Shown piece after piece: positions 1 through 6,057 of a DNA stretch of 6,590 bases; position 1 is the first letter of the stretch, and every line of letters begins with the position of its first letter. The stretch is taken from contig CAZOFD010000039.1 of the NCBI GenBank assembly GCA_964579135.1, positions 1-6,590 on the forward strand, in the 5' to 3' direction. The notes under the pieces were generated by a model. The model did no database searches, had not been told where the DNA came from, and was given only the letters and a program-made list of their open reading frames with translations. This stretch comes from CAG-390 sp964579135. Lineage in GTDB: Bacteria; Bacillota; Clostridia; Oscillospirales; CAG-272. The position numbers and the translations under genes are program-made.

Positions 1-41
1 GTCAAGCCACTTATTATGGGAAGTTTGCGAAAGAGTATAGT

Positions 42-82
42 GCCGAAAAAGTCAGTGTTTACAAGGCTTTTCGGCGTTTTTT
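42..82 (+). terminator. Rho-independent terminator at the left edge
   Basis: An 8-bp perfect inverted repeat (gccgaaaa at 42-49, ttttcggc at 68-75) encloses an 18-nt loop and is followed by gttttttat, which fits an intrinsic terminator on the plus strand. It would end a gene entering from the left. One plus frame has a stop (TAG) at 38-40, two bases before the hairpin, so a coding region may end there, but only 12 codons are visible and none is recognisable. The terminator faces the minus-strand tRNA-Pro half. Confidence 0.55.
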
Positions 83-86
83 ATTT

Positions 87-151
87 CGAGATAACTTGGA
101 GGCGGTGTCCTGCTCCCAAACCACTCGCGCTACCAACTGCGCCACACCCCG
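87..151 (-). tRNA. tRNA-Pro(UGG): 5' half intact, 3' half disrupted
   Basis: On the minus strand, 151 down to 114 gives a textbook tRNA 5' half of 38 nt. It has acceptor CGGGGTG, T8-G9, D-stem GCGC/GCGC with D-loop AGTTGGTA, a 5-nt anticodon stem AGTGG and loop TTTGGGA with anticodon TGG (proline). After nt 38 the sequence diverges. The next bases GCAGG do not pair with AGTGG, and no TTCRA T-loop exists. Only 20 nt, not the usual 27, precede TATCTCG (93-87). That heptamer can pair with the 5' acceptor at all seven positions if G-U pairs are allowed, followed by A, then AAT instead of CCA. The gene is probably a pseudogene or an element attachment junction, not a working tRNA; another tRNA-Pro copy would then be needed elsewhere. 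The promoter upstream is intact. Confidence 0.7.
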
Positions 152-167
152 AGTTGCGCGTGAACGT

Positions 168-196
168 ATTATATCATAAATTTCGAGAAATTTCAA
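168..196 (-). promoter_or_regulatory. Sigma-A promoter of the tRNA-Pro
   Basis: On the minus strand, TTGAAA (191-196) is followed by a 17-nt spacer and a perfect TATAAT (168-173) with an upstream TG (extended -10). Transcription should start near 161, about 10 nt before the tRNA 5' end at 151. The good promoter on a broken tRNA suggests the disruption is recent or that transcription of the junction is tolerated. Confidence 0.85.
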
Positions 197-210
197 TACC
201 CCGAAGCGAC

Positions 211-342
211 GATTGCCGATGGCAATTTTGCGGCGCACCGAGCGGGCGATTTTTGCCCCGGAGCGGTGCGCCGTGCGGTCGTTGACGTAAGACTTCGCGA
301 GAGCCGAGCGGGTGAGGTGCCGGCGGCAAAAAGCTCGCTCGG
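211..342. repeat. Cluster of three inverted repeats in the tRNA/zinc-ribbon gap
   Basis: The gene-free stretch between the tRNA promoter and the CDS ending at 368 holds three palindromes. The first is attgcc/ggcaat at 212-226 with a 3-nt loop. The second is a perfect 10-bp pair, cggcgcaccg (231-240) and cggtgcgccg (264-273), with a smaller gggc/gccc stem inside. The third is a perfect 7-bp pair, ccgagcg (304-310) and cgctcgg (336-342), with a short tgcc/ggca stem inside. The 9-mer ccgagcggg also occurs twice (238-246, 304-312). None of the three is followed by a convincing T-run. They may slow or end transcription from the minus-strand gene upstream, or be a short palindromic repeat family. 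No coding sequence is credible here. Confidence 0.55.
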
Positions 343-367
343 AGATAGGCGTTGCCTTGAGAGAACG

Positions 368-1117
368 TTAAAAGAGCTTCAGATCGTCGCAGTTGAGAAA
401 ATCGTGCGCACCTAAAAGCGAATCCGTGGGAACAAATGCCTCGGCACCGCATTTTTTGCATTTTACGTGGACGCCGCCGTCGGCTATATCGACGATAAGA
501 TCGCCGTCGGTCGACTCGTCGGGAGATTTCGGGACAACGATACCGTTTGCGTCTACCGTGCTGTTGCAACGGCAAAAGATCTTGCCCTCGCTGTCGAGAT
601 CTTTTATAACGAACGTAACGATATCAAGGATCTGTGGGTCGGGTAACACGCTTTCGTCGTCGTTCAGCGCATGAAAATCTTTGACACCGTTCTCCTCGAG
701 CATATCGAGCAATTCGAGCTCGGAGCGCGCAAGTTCAGCCTTGACGTGATTCTCTTCGCCCAAAAATCCTACGTTTATTCCGGAATAAGGGCAGGGAAGA
801 ACGAATATATCCTTGCCGAAAAACACCGAGGCACCGACGGTGAACGTGTGCGGCTTGCCGCAAAAAATACACGGAACGCTGAGGCGAATTTTTGCGTCGT
901 CGCCCGCGGCACTCGGCTTGACGTAAACGACGTCGAGCACGTCGTTCCCGCCGAGGGCGGCGTTTTTGCCTTTGGCAGCCGAAGGGCAATCGGGGTTTGT
1001 GCAGCGCAATCTTAAGCGATCTGCGGAGATCGAAAATATTCCGACGGCGCTCATCACGCCCGATCCGCATTCGGGACAACGGTAAGCCACGGTCGTTTTT
1101 TGAGGGGATATTATCAT
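368..1117 (-). CDS. Cysteine-rich zinc-ribbon protein of unknown function
   Basis: This gene encodes 249 residues, without signal peptide or membrane segment, so the protein is probably cytoplasmic. I do not recognise a named family, although it resembles conserved hypothetical zinc-ribbon proteins of Clostridia. Cysteine motifs: CPEC (14-17) and C39/C44 form a first ribbon; CIFC (83-86) plus C109 in a VLPCPYSG segment suggest a second metal site; CRC (182-184) and CKKC (220-223) suggest a third. The centre (about 76-120, with KIRLSVPC, FFGKD and VGFLG) is the most conserved-looking part. A charged helix follows at 121-145 and an acidic stretch at 147-176. An upstream ATG at 1243 is open, but it lies inside the intergenic hairpin and adds proline-rich sequence, so I chose ATG 1117. 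The candidate ribosome binding site GGAAAGGA is unusually far, about 14 nt away. Zinc binding is inferred from the cysteine spacing. Confidence 0.75.
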   Translation of the reverse strand: MIISPQKTTVAYRCPECGSGVMSAVGIFSISADRLRLRCTNPDCPSAAKGKNAALGGNDVLDVVYVKPSAAGDDAKIRLSVPCIFCGKPHTFTVGASVFFGKDIFVLPCPYSGINVGFLGEENHVKAELARSELELLDMLEENGVKDFHALNDDESVLPDPQILDIVTFVIKDLDSEGKIFCRCNSTVDANGIVVPKSPDESTDGDLIVDIADGGVHVKCKKCGAEAFVPTDSLLGAHDFLNCDDLKLF

Positions 1118-1216
1118 AGGGTGTGCCGAATTCCTTTCCGATATGAGTGGGGTGCCCGTATAAGTATATGGCGGCGGCTCGGGTTTGCCATACGCCACGG
1201 CGAAAATAAAATGCGC

Positions 1217-1283
1217 GGGGGAGGATCGTCTGTTTTTGTGCAAGAAACTTGCCGAAAAACGATCGCTGACGCCGACCCTCCCC
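1217..1283 (-). terminator. Long imperfect hairpin between foldase and zinc-ribbon genes
   Basis: The minus-strand transcript of the foldase meets a long stem-loop about 17 nt after its stop. Around loop aaa (1245-1247) the segments pair outward: gcaag/cttgc (1240-1244 with 1248-1252), gttttt/aaaaac (1232-1237 with 1255-1260), gatc/gatc (1224-1227 with 1261-1264), and ggggagg/ccctccc (near 1218-1224 with 1277-1283). Bulges lie at 1228-1231 and 1265-1276; the base 1224 could join only one of the last two stems. On the minus strand the stem is followed by CATTTTATTTT. That fits a terminator, though the T-tract is interrupted and slightly displaced. A structured intergenic RNA or a small palindromic insertion is possible instead. 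Confidence 0.5.
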
Positions 1284-1300
1284 GAGTATTAAGTTAAGAT

Positions 1301-3175
1301 TTATCTGCCGGTGATTACGCCGAGAGCATCTTCGTTGAACTTGATATTATACGTTTGCTGCTGAGTTTTGTACCAAGCGGAGTAGTCGTCGTTGGCGATG
1401 TTGCTCTTCGCGGTAACGTACCAGTTTTGGTTTTTAACGCTGTCGTCGGTCTTGCCGTTGTATCGCATTACGTGGAAACCGTAATCGGACTCTACGATGC
1501 CGAGGTCGCCGATCTCGCGAGACTCGTCGAAGAGCCAATCTTCGAATTCCTCTACCATCTGACCGCGATATACGTCGGTGTAGGTGACGGCGTTGTCGTC
1601 GGTAAGGTCTTTGCCGAATTCTTCGAAAGCGGTTTGGGTGTTTTCGAGCTTTTTAAAGTCCTCAAGCGCTTTTTCCGCGTTGAGCTTCTTCTCGGCTGCG
1701 TCAGCCTCTTTGAGTTCTTTGTAGTTGCTTGCGGAAGAGTCGAGGTCGGCATAAGCGAAGAGTATGTGCGAAACGTTCCTCATATAGTCCGCTTCGTCGC
1801 GATGCGTGGTCTCGTGGATCATACAAACGGTGTATACGAACTCTTCCTCTTGCTTGCTTTCGCTCTCGTCGCCGTCGGCTTCGGTGGCGGTATCGTCTTC
1901 GGTCTTGTCGTAGATAACGGTTATATCTCCGACCTTTCTTTCGTCGTCAAATACCCATTTGTCGAGTGCGGAGGTCTTTTCGTCTTTGGGATCGGCGTAG
2001 ATCTCTTCGGCTTTTTCGGATGTGGCATATTGCTTTTGGCAGGTTTCGGCGAGTTTGTCGCGGATCTTGTCCACGATCTTGCCGTAGTCGTCGCTTGCCG
2101 CTTCCGGCTCCGTTACTTCTTCGTCTTTGATAAGTTTCGAGATATATTCCGTGACGGCGGTTATATCCTCGTTGAGTTTTTCGTCGGTGGGCTTTTTGCT
2201 GTCTTCGAGATCCTTGGCTTTTTCATCGTAAAGCTCGCGAAACTGCGCGGGAATTGTGCTTATCACGTATTCCGCAACGTATTCTCTGAACTGATCGTAC
2301 GATGTCGCGCCGGCGATCTTGTTCGCCGCTTCGAGGAGCTCTGCCTTCTTCGCCTCGTACTTTGCGATATCCTCTGCGGTTGCAGTGTCGCCTTCGCCTG
2401 TTTTTTCAAGCTCGGCTTCGAGCTCGAAAGAGGAGATGTCCGCGGTCAAAAAGACGGAGGGGTTTTCGTCGTAGTATTTGTTGATCATCTCTTCGGTGAT
2501 ATTACCCTCTATCTCGGACGTTTTTTGCTCGAGATAGTAAGACGCGAGCGTTTCGAGACGGAACGCTTTGCGCAGGTCGGATTTGTTGATTTTCGTGCCG
2601 TACAGCGTTTGGATGTATTGGTTTACCGACGTAGAATATCCGAGCTGCGAGTATGTGGCTACGTATTCTTTTGCGGAAGAGTAAAGATCGTCAAGGTCGG
2701 ATTCGACAGATTTCTTTTGCTCTTTGCTGAGTTCGATACCGTTCGTATACGCTACCTCGCAGGCGATAAGTATCTGCTCTACGTACGATTTTGCCTGCGA
2801 AAGGAAGAAGTCGTACCAAGTCGTCTTGGAGCTTTCGTCGTAATACTGCGATTTGAGCGACTTGCTCGAATCGAAATCGCTGTCAAAATAGGTGATATAT
2901 TGGCTGTAATATTCATACTGCGAATATATAAAATACGACATCATAGGCGCCGTGACCTTGAAGTGCTCGGTCTGCGCTACCGTTTTGACGCGGTAATTGA
3001 ATCCGGTGGAGAATATCGCCGTCAAAAGTATGCAAGCGAGCAAGATGACGGCGACGACCGCGGTGGCGACGGTCGTATACAAGGTCGTTTTAGATTTTTT
3101 TGAAGTTTGCGTACCGAGCGAAGCGGCAATGGTTGCATTGGCACGCTGTTTTCTGGATCTGGTTCCTTTTCCCAT
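1301..3175 (-). CDS. Membrane-anchored foldase with parvulin-type (SurA/PrsA-like) domains
   Basis: This gene encodes 624 residues. A basic N-terminus (1-30) and one hydrophobic segment (about 31-56) suggest an anchor with the rest outside the membrane. Residues about 70-215 are helical and rich in tyrosine and serine, like the SurA/PrsA N-terminal chaperone domain. The C-terminal parvulin module (about 465-576) carries SHILF (469-473), a WLFDESREIGD motif (547-557) and YGFHVM (565-570), the usual prolyl isomerase signatures. A second copy of the tryptophan motif, WVFDDERKVGD (407-417), lies in a preceding module (about 240-455) without matching histidines. An acidic low-complexity linker (about 424-446) separates them. 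The likely role is folding of exported proteins. LLAC around C48 resembles a lipobox, but hydrophobic sequence continues after it. Start ATG 3175 has GGAAGGA about 11 nt upstream. PrsA proper is usually about 280-300 residues, so this is a larger relative. Confidence 0.85.
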   Translation of the reverse strand: MGKGTRSRKQRANATIAASLGTQTSKKSKTTLYTTVATAVVAVILLACILLTAIFSTGFNYRVKTVAQTEHFKVTAPMMSYFIYSQYEYYSQYITYFDSDFDSSKSLKSQYYDESSKTTWYDFFLSQAKSYVEQILIACEVAYTNGIELSKEQKKSVESDLDDLYSSAKEYVATYSQLGYSTSVNQYIQTLYGTKINKSDLRKAFRLETLASYYLEQKTSEIEGNITEEMINKYYDENPSVFLTADISSFELEAELEKTGEGDTATAEDIAKYEAKKAELLEAANKIAGATSYDQFREYVAEYVISTIPAQFRELYDEKAKDLEDSKKPTDEKLNEDITAVTEYISKLIKDEEVTEPEAASDDYGKIVDKIRDKLAETCQKQYATSEKAEEIYADPKDEKTSALDKWVFDDERKVGDITVIYDKTEDDTATEADGDESESKQEEEFVYTVCMIHETTHRDEADYMRNVSHILFAYADLDSSASNYKELKEADAAEKKLNAEKALEDFKKLENTQTAFEEFGKDLTDDNAVTYTDVYRGQMVEEFEDWLFDESREIGDLGIVESDYGFHVMRYNGKTDDSVKNQNWYVTAKSNIANDDYSAWYKTQQQTYNIKFNEDALGVITGR

Positions 3176-3201
3176 AATATGTTCGGTCCTTCCTTTTTCG
3201 G

Positions 3202-3219
3202 GGGCGCGCTGCCGCGCCC
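3202..3219 (-). promoter_or_regulatory. Leader hairpin just upstream of the foldase ribosome binding site
   Basis: A perfect 7-bp G+C stem (GGGCGCG/CGCGCCC on the minus strand, loop GCAG) ends about 5 nt before the AAAGGAAGGA ribosome binding site (3187-3196). Its core GCGGCAGCGC recurs upstream in the same leader (3240-3249), where TGCG/CGCA can form a smaller hairpin with the same GCAG loop. It may tune translation or mRNA stability; it does not look like a terminator for this strand because no T-run follows. Confidence 0.45.
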
Positions 3220-3318
3220 GTTATTTTGTGCATATCTTTGCGCTGCCGCATAAAACATCCTTGCGACAAGTGCGTTTTTCGGCTCGGAGCGCAAAATACG
3301 ACGAGCTTACGTTTGTTT

Positions 3319-3324
3319 ATTATA
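3319..3324 (-). promoter_or_regulatory. Candidate -10 element for the foldase gene
   Basis: The minus strand has a perfect TATAAT here, giving a start near 3312 and a leader of about 137 nt. No good -35 hexamer is found 16-18 nt upstream, so the promoter is uncertain. A separate promoter is reasonable because 270 bp separate this gene from the RNase J stop codon. Confidence 0.4.
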
Positions 3325-3407
3325 CCTTATTCGCATACGCCGAAGTATGAAATGAATGTTAACAGAATATAAACTTTTTCAAAAGACGTCGGTGCGGCGT
3401 CGGATAC

Positions 3408-3433
3408 GAAAAAAGGTAAAGTTGCCGTTTTTC
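3408..3433 (-). terminator. Weak possible terminator after RNase J
   Basis: The minus strand reads GAAAAACGG, an 8-nt loop, then CCTTTTTTC. The arms pair with one bulged C and the last arm contains a T6 run, starting about 12 nt after the RNase J stop. The stem is mostly A-T, so termination would be weak. Confidence 0.3.
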
Positions 3434-3445
3434 GCCGATAAGCGC

Positions 3446-5419
3446 TTACAGCTCCGTTATAACGGGGATTATCATCGGGTTGCGCCCCGTGCGCTGAGAG
3501 AAGAAGCGGGAAAGTTCGCGGCGTATCCTTTCGTTAAGGGCGTCGGGGTCGTAGCGATTTCTGCGCGACTCCACGGCAGAGGCAATCTCGCGCGAGGCGA
3601 TACCGCGCGCTTCGGCAAGCAGCTCCTCGGACTCGGGCGCGTATACGAAGCCTTTCGAGATAATTTCGGGCGGGATGAGCATAAGTCGCGCCGTCGGGTC
3701 AATGCTTGCGGCGACGATGACTATGCCGTCCTCGGAGAGGTGTTTGCGGTCTCGCAAAACGGAGTTGCCGACGTCTCCGATGCCGTAGCCGTCTACGAGC
3801 GTGCGTCCGGCGGGAACGGAGCCGTTCCAAGCGGCGCCCCTTGTGCCGAACTCGAGAACCTGACCTATCGAACCGACGAATATGCGGTTTTCGGGTATGC
3901 CCGTGGACATCGCAAGTTCGCGGTTTGCGGCAAGATGACGCGCCTCGCCGTGCACCGGCATAAAGAATTTCGGCTTCGTAAGCTGCTGCATAAGCTTGAG
4001 TTCCTCGGCGCACGCGTGTCCCGAGGCGTGAACGCCGTCGTATATTACCTTGATACCGCTGCGTGCAAGTTCGTTTATAATGCGTCCGATCAGCTTTTCG
4101 TTGCCGGGGATGGCGCTGGAGGAGAGGACGACGAGGTCTCGCGCTCCGAGTTTGACTTGCGAATGCTCGGAGAAAGCCATTCTGTAAAGCGCCGACATCG
4201 GCTCGCCTTGGCTGCCGGTGGTTATGAGGGTGATCTCACCCGGTTTGTATCTTTTTATATCGGAGACGTCGACCATCGAGCCGACGGGGAACGACATATA
4301 GCCGAGGTCCGTAGCCGCGGAGACGATGTTCGTCATACTGCGCCCCGTGACGGCTACCTTTCTTCCGTGGCGCAGCGAGATGTCGACAATCTGCTTGACG
4401 CGGTGAACGTTTGAGGAGAAAGTCGCTATTATGATGCGACGATCCGCATTGGCGGTAAAGATATCCTCGAGCGTTCCGCCGACGCTTCGCTCGGAGGGGG
4501 TAAAGCCGCCGTGCTCGGCGTTCGTCGATTCGCACAGCAAGAGTTTTACTCCGCGTCTGCCTATCTCGCCGAGCCTTGTGATATCCATCATATCCCCATC
4601 GATGGGGGTAACGTCGAGTTTAAAGTCGCCCGTGTGCAGGATGGTGCCGCAAGGCGTCGATATCGCGAGAGCGCACGCGTCGGCTATGGAGTGGTTGACG
4701 TGGATAAATTCCACCTCGAACGCGCCGAGCTTGACTTTGCTGCCCGCCTTGACCGTGTTCAGTTTCGGTGTGTAGCCGAGCCTGTGCTCGACAAGTTTGT
4801 TTTTTACGATGCCGAGCGTAAGCGCGGTGCCGTAAACGGGAACGTTGAAACTGCGAAGAAGGTAGGGCACGGCGCCGACGTGGTCCTCGTGACCGTGCGT
4901 CAGTACGACGCCGCGTATCTTTTCGCGGTTTGCCTCGAGATACGTGAAATCGGGGATAACGAGATCGACTCCGAACATATCGTCGTCGGGAAAGCCGATG
5001 CCGCAGTCTACGATCAGCATATCGTTGTCGTATTCGATAACGGTGATATTTTTTCCGATCTCGTCAAGTCCGCCGAGCGGAATAACGCACACTTTTTTCT
5101 CGTTTTTTGCTTGTTTTGCGTTTTTTTGGCGCGTGTGCGCGGTGCCGTCCCCGCGCTTTTCGCCCCGTTCGGTTGTCGCGTCGGCGCGAACCGAGCGTTT
5201 TTGACTTTTTTTGCGCGCGGGTGCGGCGGTCTCTTCGGCAACGTTTGCTGCCGCGGTTTGTCGTTCCGTGCGCTCTTCGTTCGTTCCGCGTTTGCGCGGC
5301 TGTCTCTTCTTTTTGGGGCGTTCGGCGTTGTTTTCCGCCGTGTTCTGCGCGGGTTGGGAGGCGACCGTTATCGTCGCCTCGGTTACCGGCGCGGTGCCGT
5401 TTGCGTTTTTTCTTGGCAT
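3446..5419 (-). CDS. rnj: Ribonuclease J with a long basic N-terminal extension
   Basis: This gene encodes 657 residues. RNase J is a zinc-dependent metallo-beta-lactamase/beta-CASP nuclease with endonuclease and 5'-3' exonuclease activity in mRNA decay and rRNA maturation. The catalytic core begins near residue 109 with VCVIPLGGLDEIGKN. Metal-ligand motifs are HGHEDH (175-180), H243 in VNHSIAD and D265 in HTGDFK. The beta-CASP part includes TFSSNVHR (333-340), GSQGEP (402-407), HASGHA (464-469) and PVHGE with H490. The C-terminal domain runs from about 550 to 657. B. subtilis RNase J1 is about 555 residues and lacks the first roughly 108 here, which are rich in K, R, E, A and T and look disordered. 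Start ATG 5419 is supported by AAAAGGAG 5 nt upstream, so the extension is probably real. The gene has its own consensus promoter and structured leader. Confidence 0.96.
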   Translation of the reverse strand: MPRKNANGTAPVTEATITVASQPAQNTAENNAERPKKKRQPRKRGTNEERTERQTAAANVAEETAAPARKKSQKRSVRADATTERGEKRGDGTAHTRQKNAKQAKNEKKVCVIPLGGLDEIGKNITVIEYDNDMLIVDCGIGFPDDDMFGVDLVIPDFTYLEANREKIRGVVLTHGHEDHVGAVPYLLRSFNVPVYGTALTLGIVKNKLVEHRLGYTPKLNTVKAGSKVKLGAFEVEFIHVNHSIADACALAISTPCGTILHTGDFKLDVTPIDGDMMDITRLGEIGRRGVKLLLCESTNAEHGGFTPSERSVGGTLEDIFTANADRRIIIATFSSNVHRVKQIVDISLRHGRKVAVTGRSMTNIVSAATDLGYMSFPVGSMVDVSDIKRYKPGEITLITTGSQGEPMSALYRMAFSEHSQVKLGARDLVVLSSSAIPGNEKLIGRIINELARSGIKVIYDGVHASGHACAEELKLMQQLTKPKFFMPVHGEARHLAANRELAMSTGIPENRIFVGSIGQVLEFGTRGAAWNGSVPAGRTLVDGYGIGDVGNSVLRDRKHLSEDGIVIVAASIDPTARLMLIPPEIISKGFVYAPESEELLAEARGIASREIASAVESRRNRYDPDALNERIRRELSRFFSQRTGRNPMIIPVITEL

Positions 5420-5535
5420 TTAGTCTCCTTTTGATTAAAAAAATCCGTGCGACAACAGCCCCCCGACGGGAGGGTTGTCGATAGCGTTATTAAATATATG
5501 CAGCCCGCGGATTTGTCTACCGCGGATATTTACCT
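5420..5535 (-). promoter_or_regulatory. Structured 5' leader of the RNase J gene
   Basis: Between the predicted start near 5535 and the AUG lie several complementary segments, given here on the minus strand. Stem I pairs two CCGCGG copies (5520-5525 and 5505-5510, 9-nt loop). Stem II is GACAAC/GTTGTC (5474-5479 with 5451-5456), with a G+C-rich inner stem. Stem III is long-range: AAATCCG (5508-5514) with CGGATTT (5441-5447), which runs into a T7 tract (5437-5443) and encloses stem II. Stems I and III share bases 5508-5510, so they compete. With stem III formed the leader resembles a terminator before the ribosome binding site (5425-5430); with stem I it does not. This suggests attenuation or autoregulation, as an inference from pairing only. 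Confidence 0.5.
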
Positions 5536-5541
5536 CTCGTT

Positions 5542-5570
5542 ATTATACACGAACGGTCGGGATTTGTCAA
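5542..5570 (-). promoter_or_regulatory. Consensus sigma-A promoter of the RNase J gene
   Basis: On the minus strand, TTGACA (5565-5570), a 17-nt spacer and TATAAT (5542-5547) match the consensus exactly. It lies between the stop of the small membrane protein gene (5614) and the RNase J leader, so RNase J can be transcribed on its own and strongly. Two ATCCGCGG copies lie just downstream of the expected start. Confidence 0.92.
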
Positions 5571-5613
5571 GATAAAGATAAAATACGTCGCAACGTATGC
5601 CGCGACGCGGCAA

Positions 5614-5850
5614 TCAAAGCCACGCGCGTGCTATCTCGAAGCACAACGCGGCGAGTGCAGATGCGGCAAATCCGAGGGAAAATAGCAACGCGTCCCGCTT
5701 GTGCGGTGCGCGAGAGCCGATATTCGAGCCGGGGGCGTGGGATACTATCCGCTCCGCTTCGCGCAGGAGTGTTTCACCGTCGAGAGGCGGGCGTTGTCTT
5801 CCTTTTCTCTCGGCGCAGGCTTGCTTTTCGCGGACTTTTTTGCGTTGCAT
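5614..5850 (-). CDS. Small basic protein with one C-terminal membrane segment
   Basis: This gene encodes 78 residues. I do not recognise the family. The start ATG 5850 is strongly supported by a near-perfect AAAGGAGG with a 5-nt spacer; a longer open frame reaching to 6111 lacks such a site. Residues 1-20 are strongly basic with R/K repeats. Residues 22-40 form a likely helix (LDGETLLREAERIV). About 54-70 are hydrophobic (ALLFSLGFAASALAALC), and the chain ends 8 residues later, giving a tail-anchored layout with the basic part in the cytoplasm. The TGA stop is 43 nt before the RNase J -35 element, and no terminator is seen between them, so read-through into RNase J is possible. The only promoter hint upstream is AATAAT (5888-5893) without a -35. 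Function is unknown. Confidence 0.65.
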   Translation of the reverse strand: MQRKKVREKQACAERKGRQRPPLDGETLLREAERIVSHAPGSNIGSRAPHKRDALLFSLGFAASALAALCFEIARAWL

Positions 5851-6057
5851 TTTTGCCTCCTTTCGGGGCGGCGGTCGTTGTGCTAAGATTATTTGCCGCG
5901 GATGTGCCGAGAAATTCACTTTTTTCGCTTCCGAAGTTTTTACGTACCTTGCAAAGCGGTAAGCCAAGGCGGCTGAAGCGCGAATTTTGCCGAAAAGAGC
6001 TTGCTTTGCGCACAAAATGACTTGCTCGCCGCCAAAAAAGTAAAAAAATTCTAAATT

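Noticed and set aside
16..285. 89-codon plus-strand ORF across the left edge
   Set aside because: It runs antisense through the tRNA-Pro half, its promoter and palindromes and shows no domain.
1118..1243. Extended start for the zinc-ribbon CDS at ATG 1243
   Set aside because: The ATG lies inside the intergenic hairpin, has no ribosome binding site, and the added 42 residues look non-coding.
3008..3055. Foldase as a lipoprotein with C48 as lipidated cysteine
   Set aside because: LLAC is a weak lipobox match, it is far from the N-terminus, and hydrophobic residues continue after the cysteine, so a membrane anchor fits better.
1355..3103. A 582-codon plus-strand open frame opposite the foldase gene
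   Set aside because: Its translation is V/F/R-rich low-complexity sequence without domains, and no ribosome binding site supports it; it is the antisense shadow of a gene whose codon use avoids stops in that frame.
3022..3258. Overlapping ORF in the foldase leader starting at ATG 3258 (MFYAAAQ...)
   Set aside because: It runs out of frame into the foldase gene, has no proper ribosome binding site, and lacks recognisable features.
3356..5434. Long plus-strand open frames (3356-4414 and 4511-5434) opposite RNase J
   Set aside because: Antisense shadows; the minus strand carries an unmistakable RNase J.
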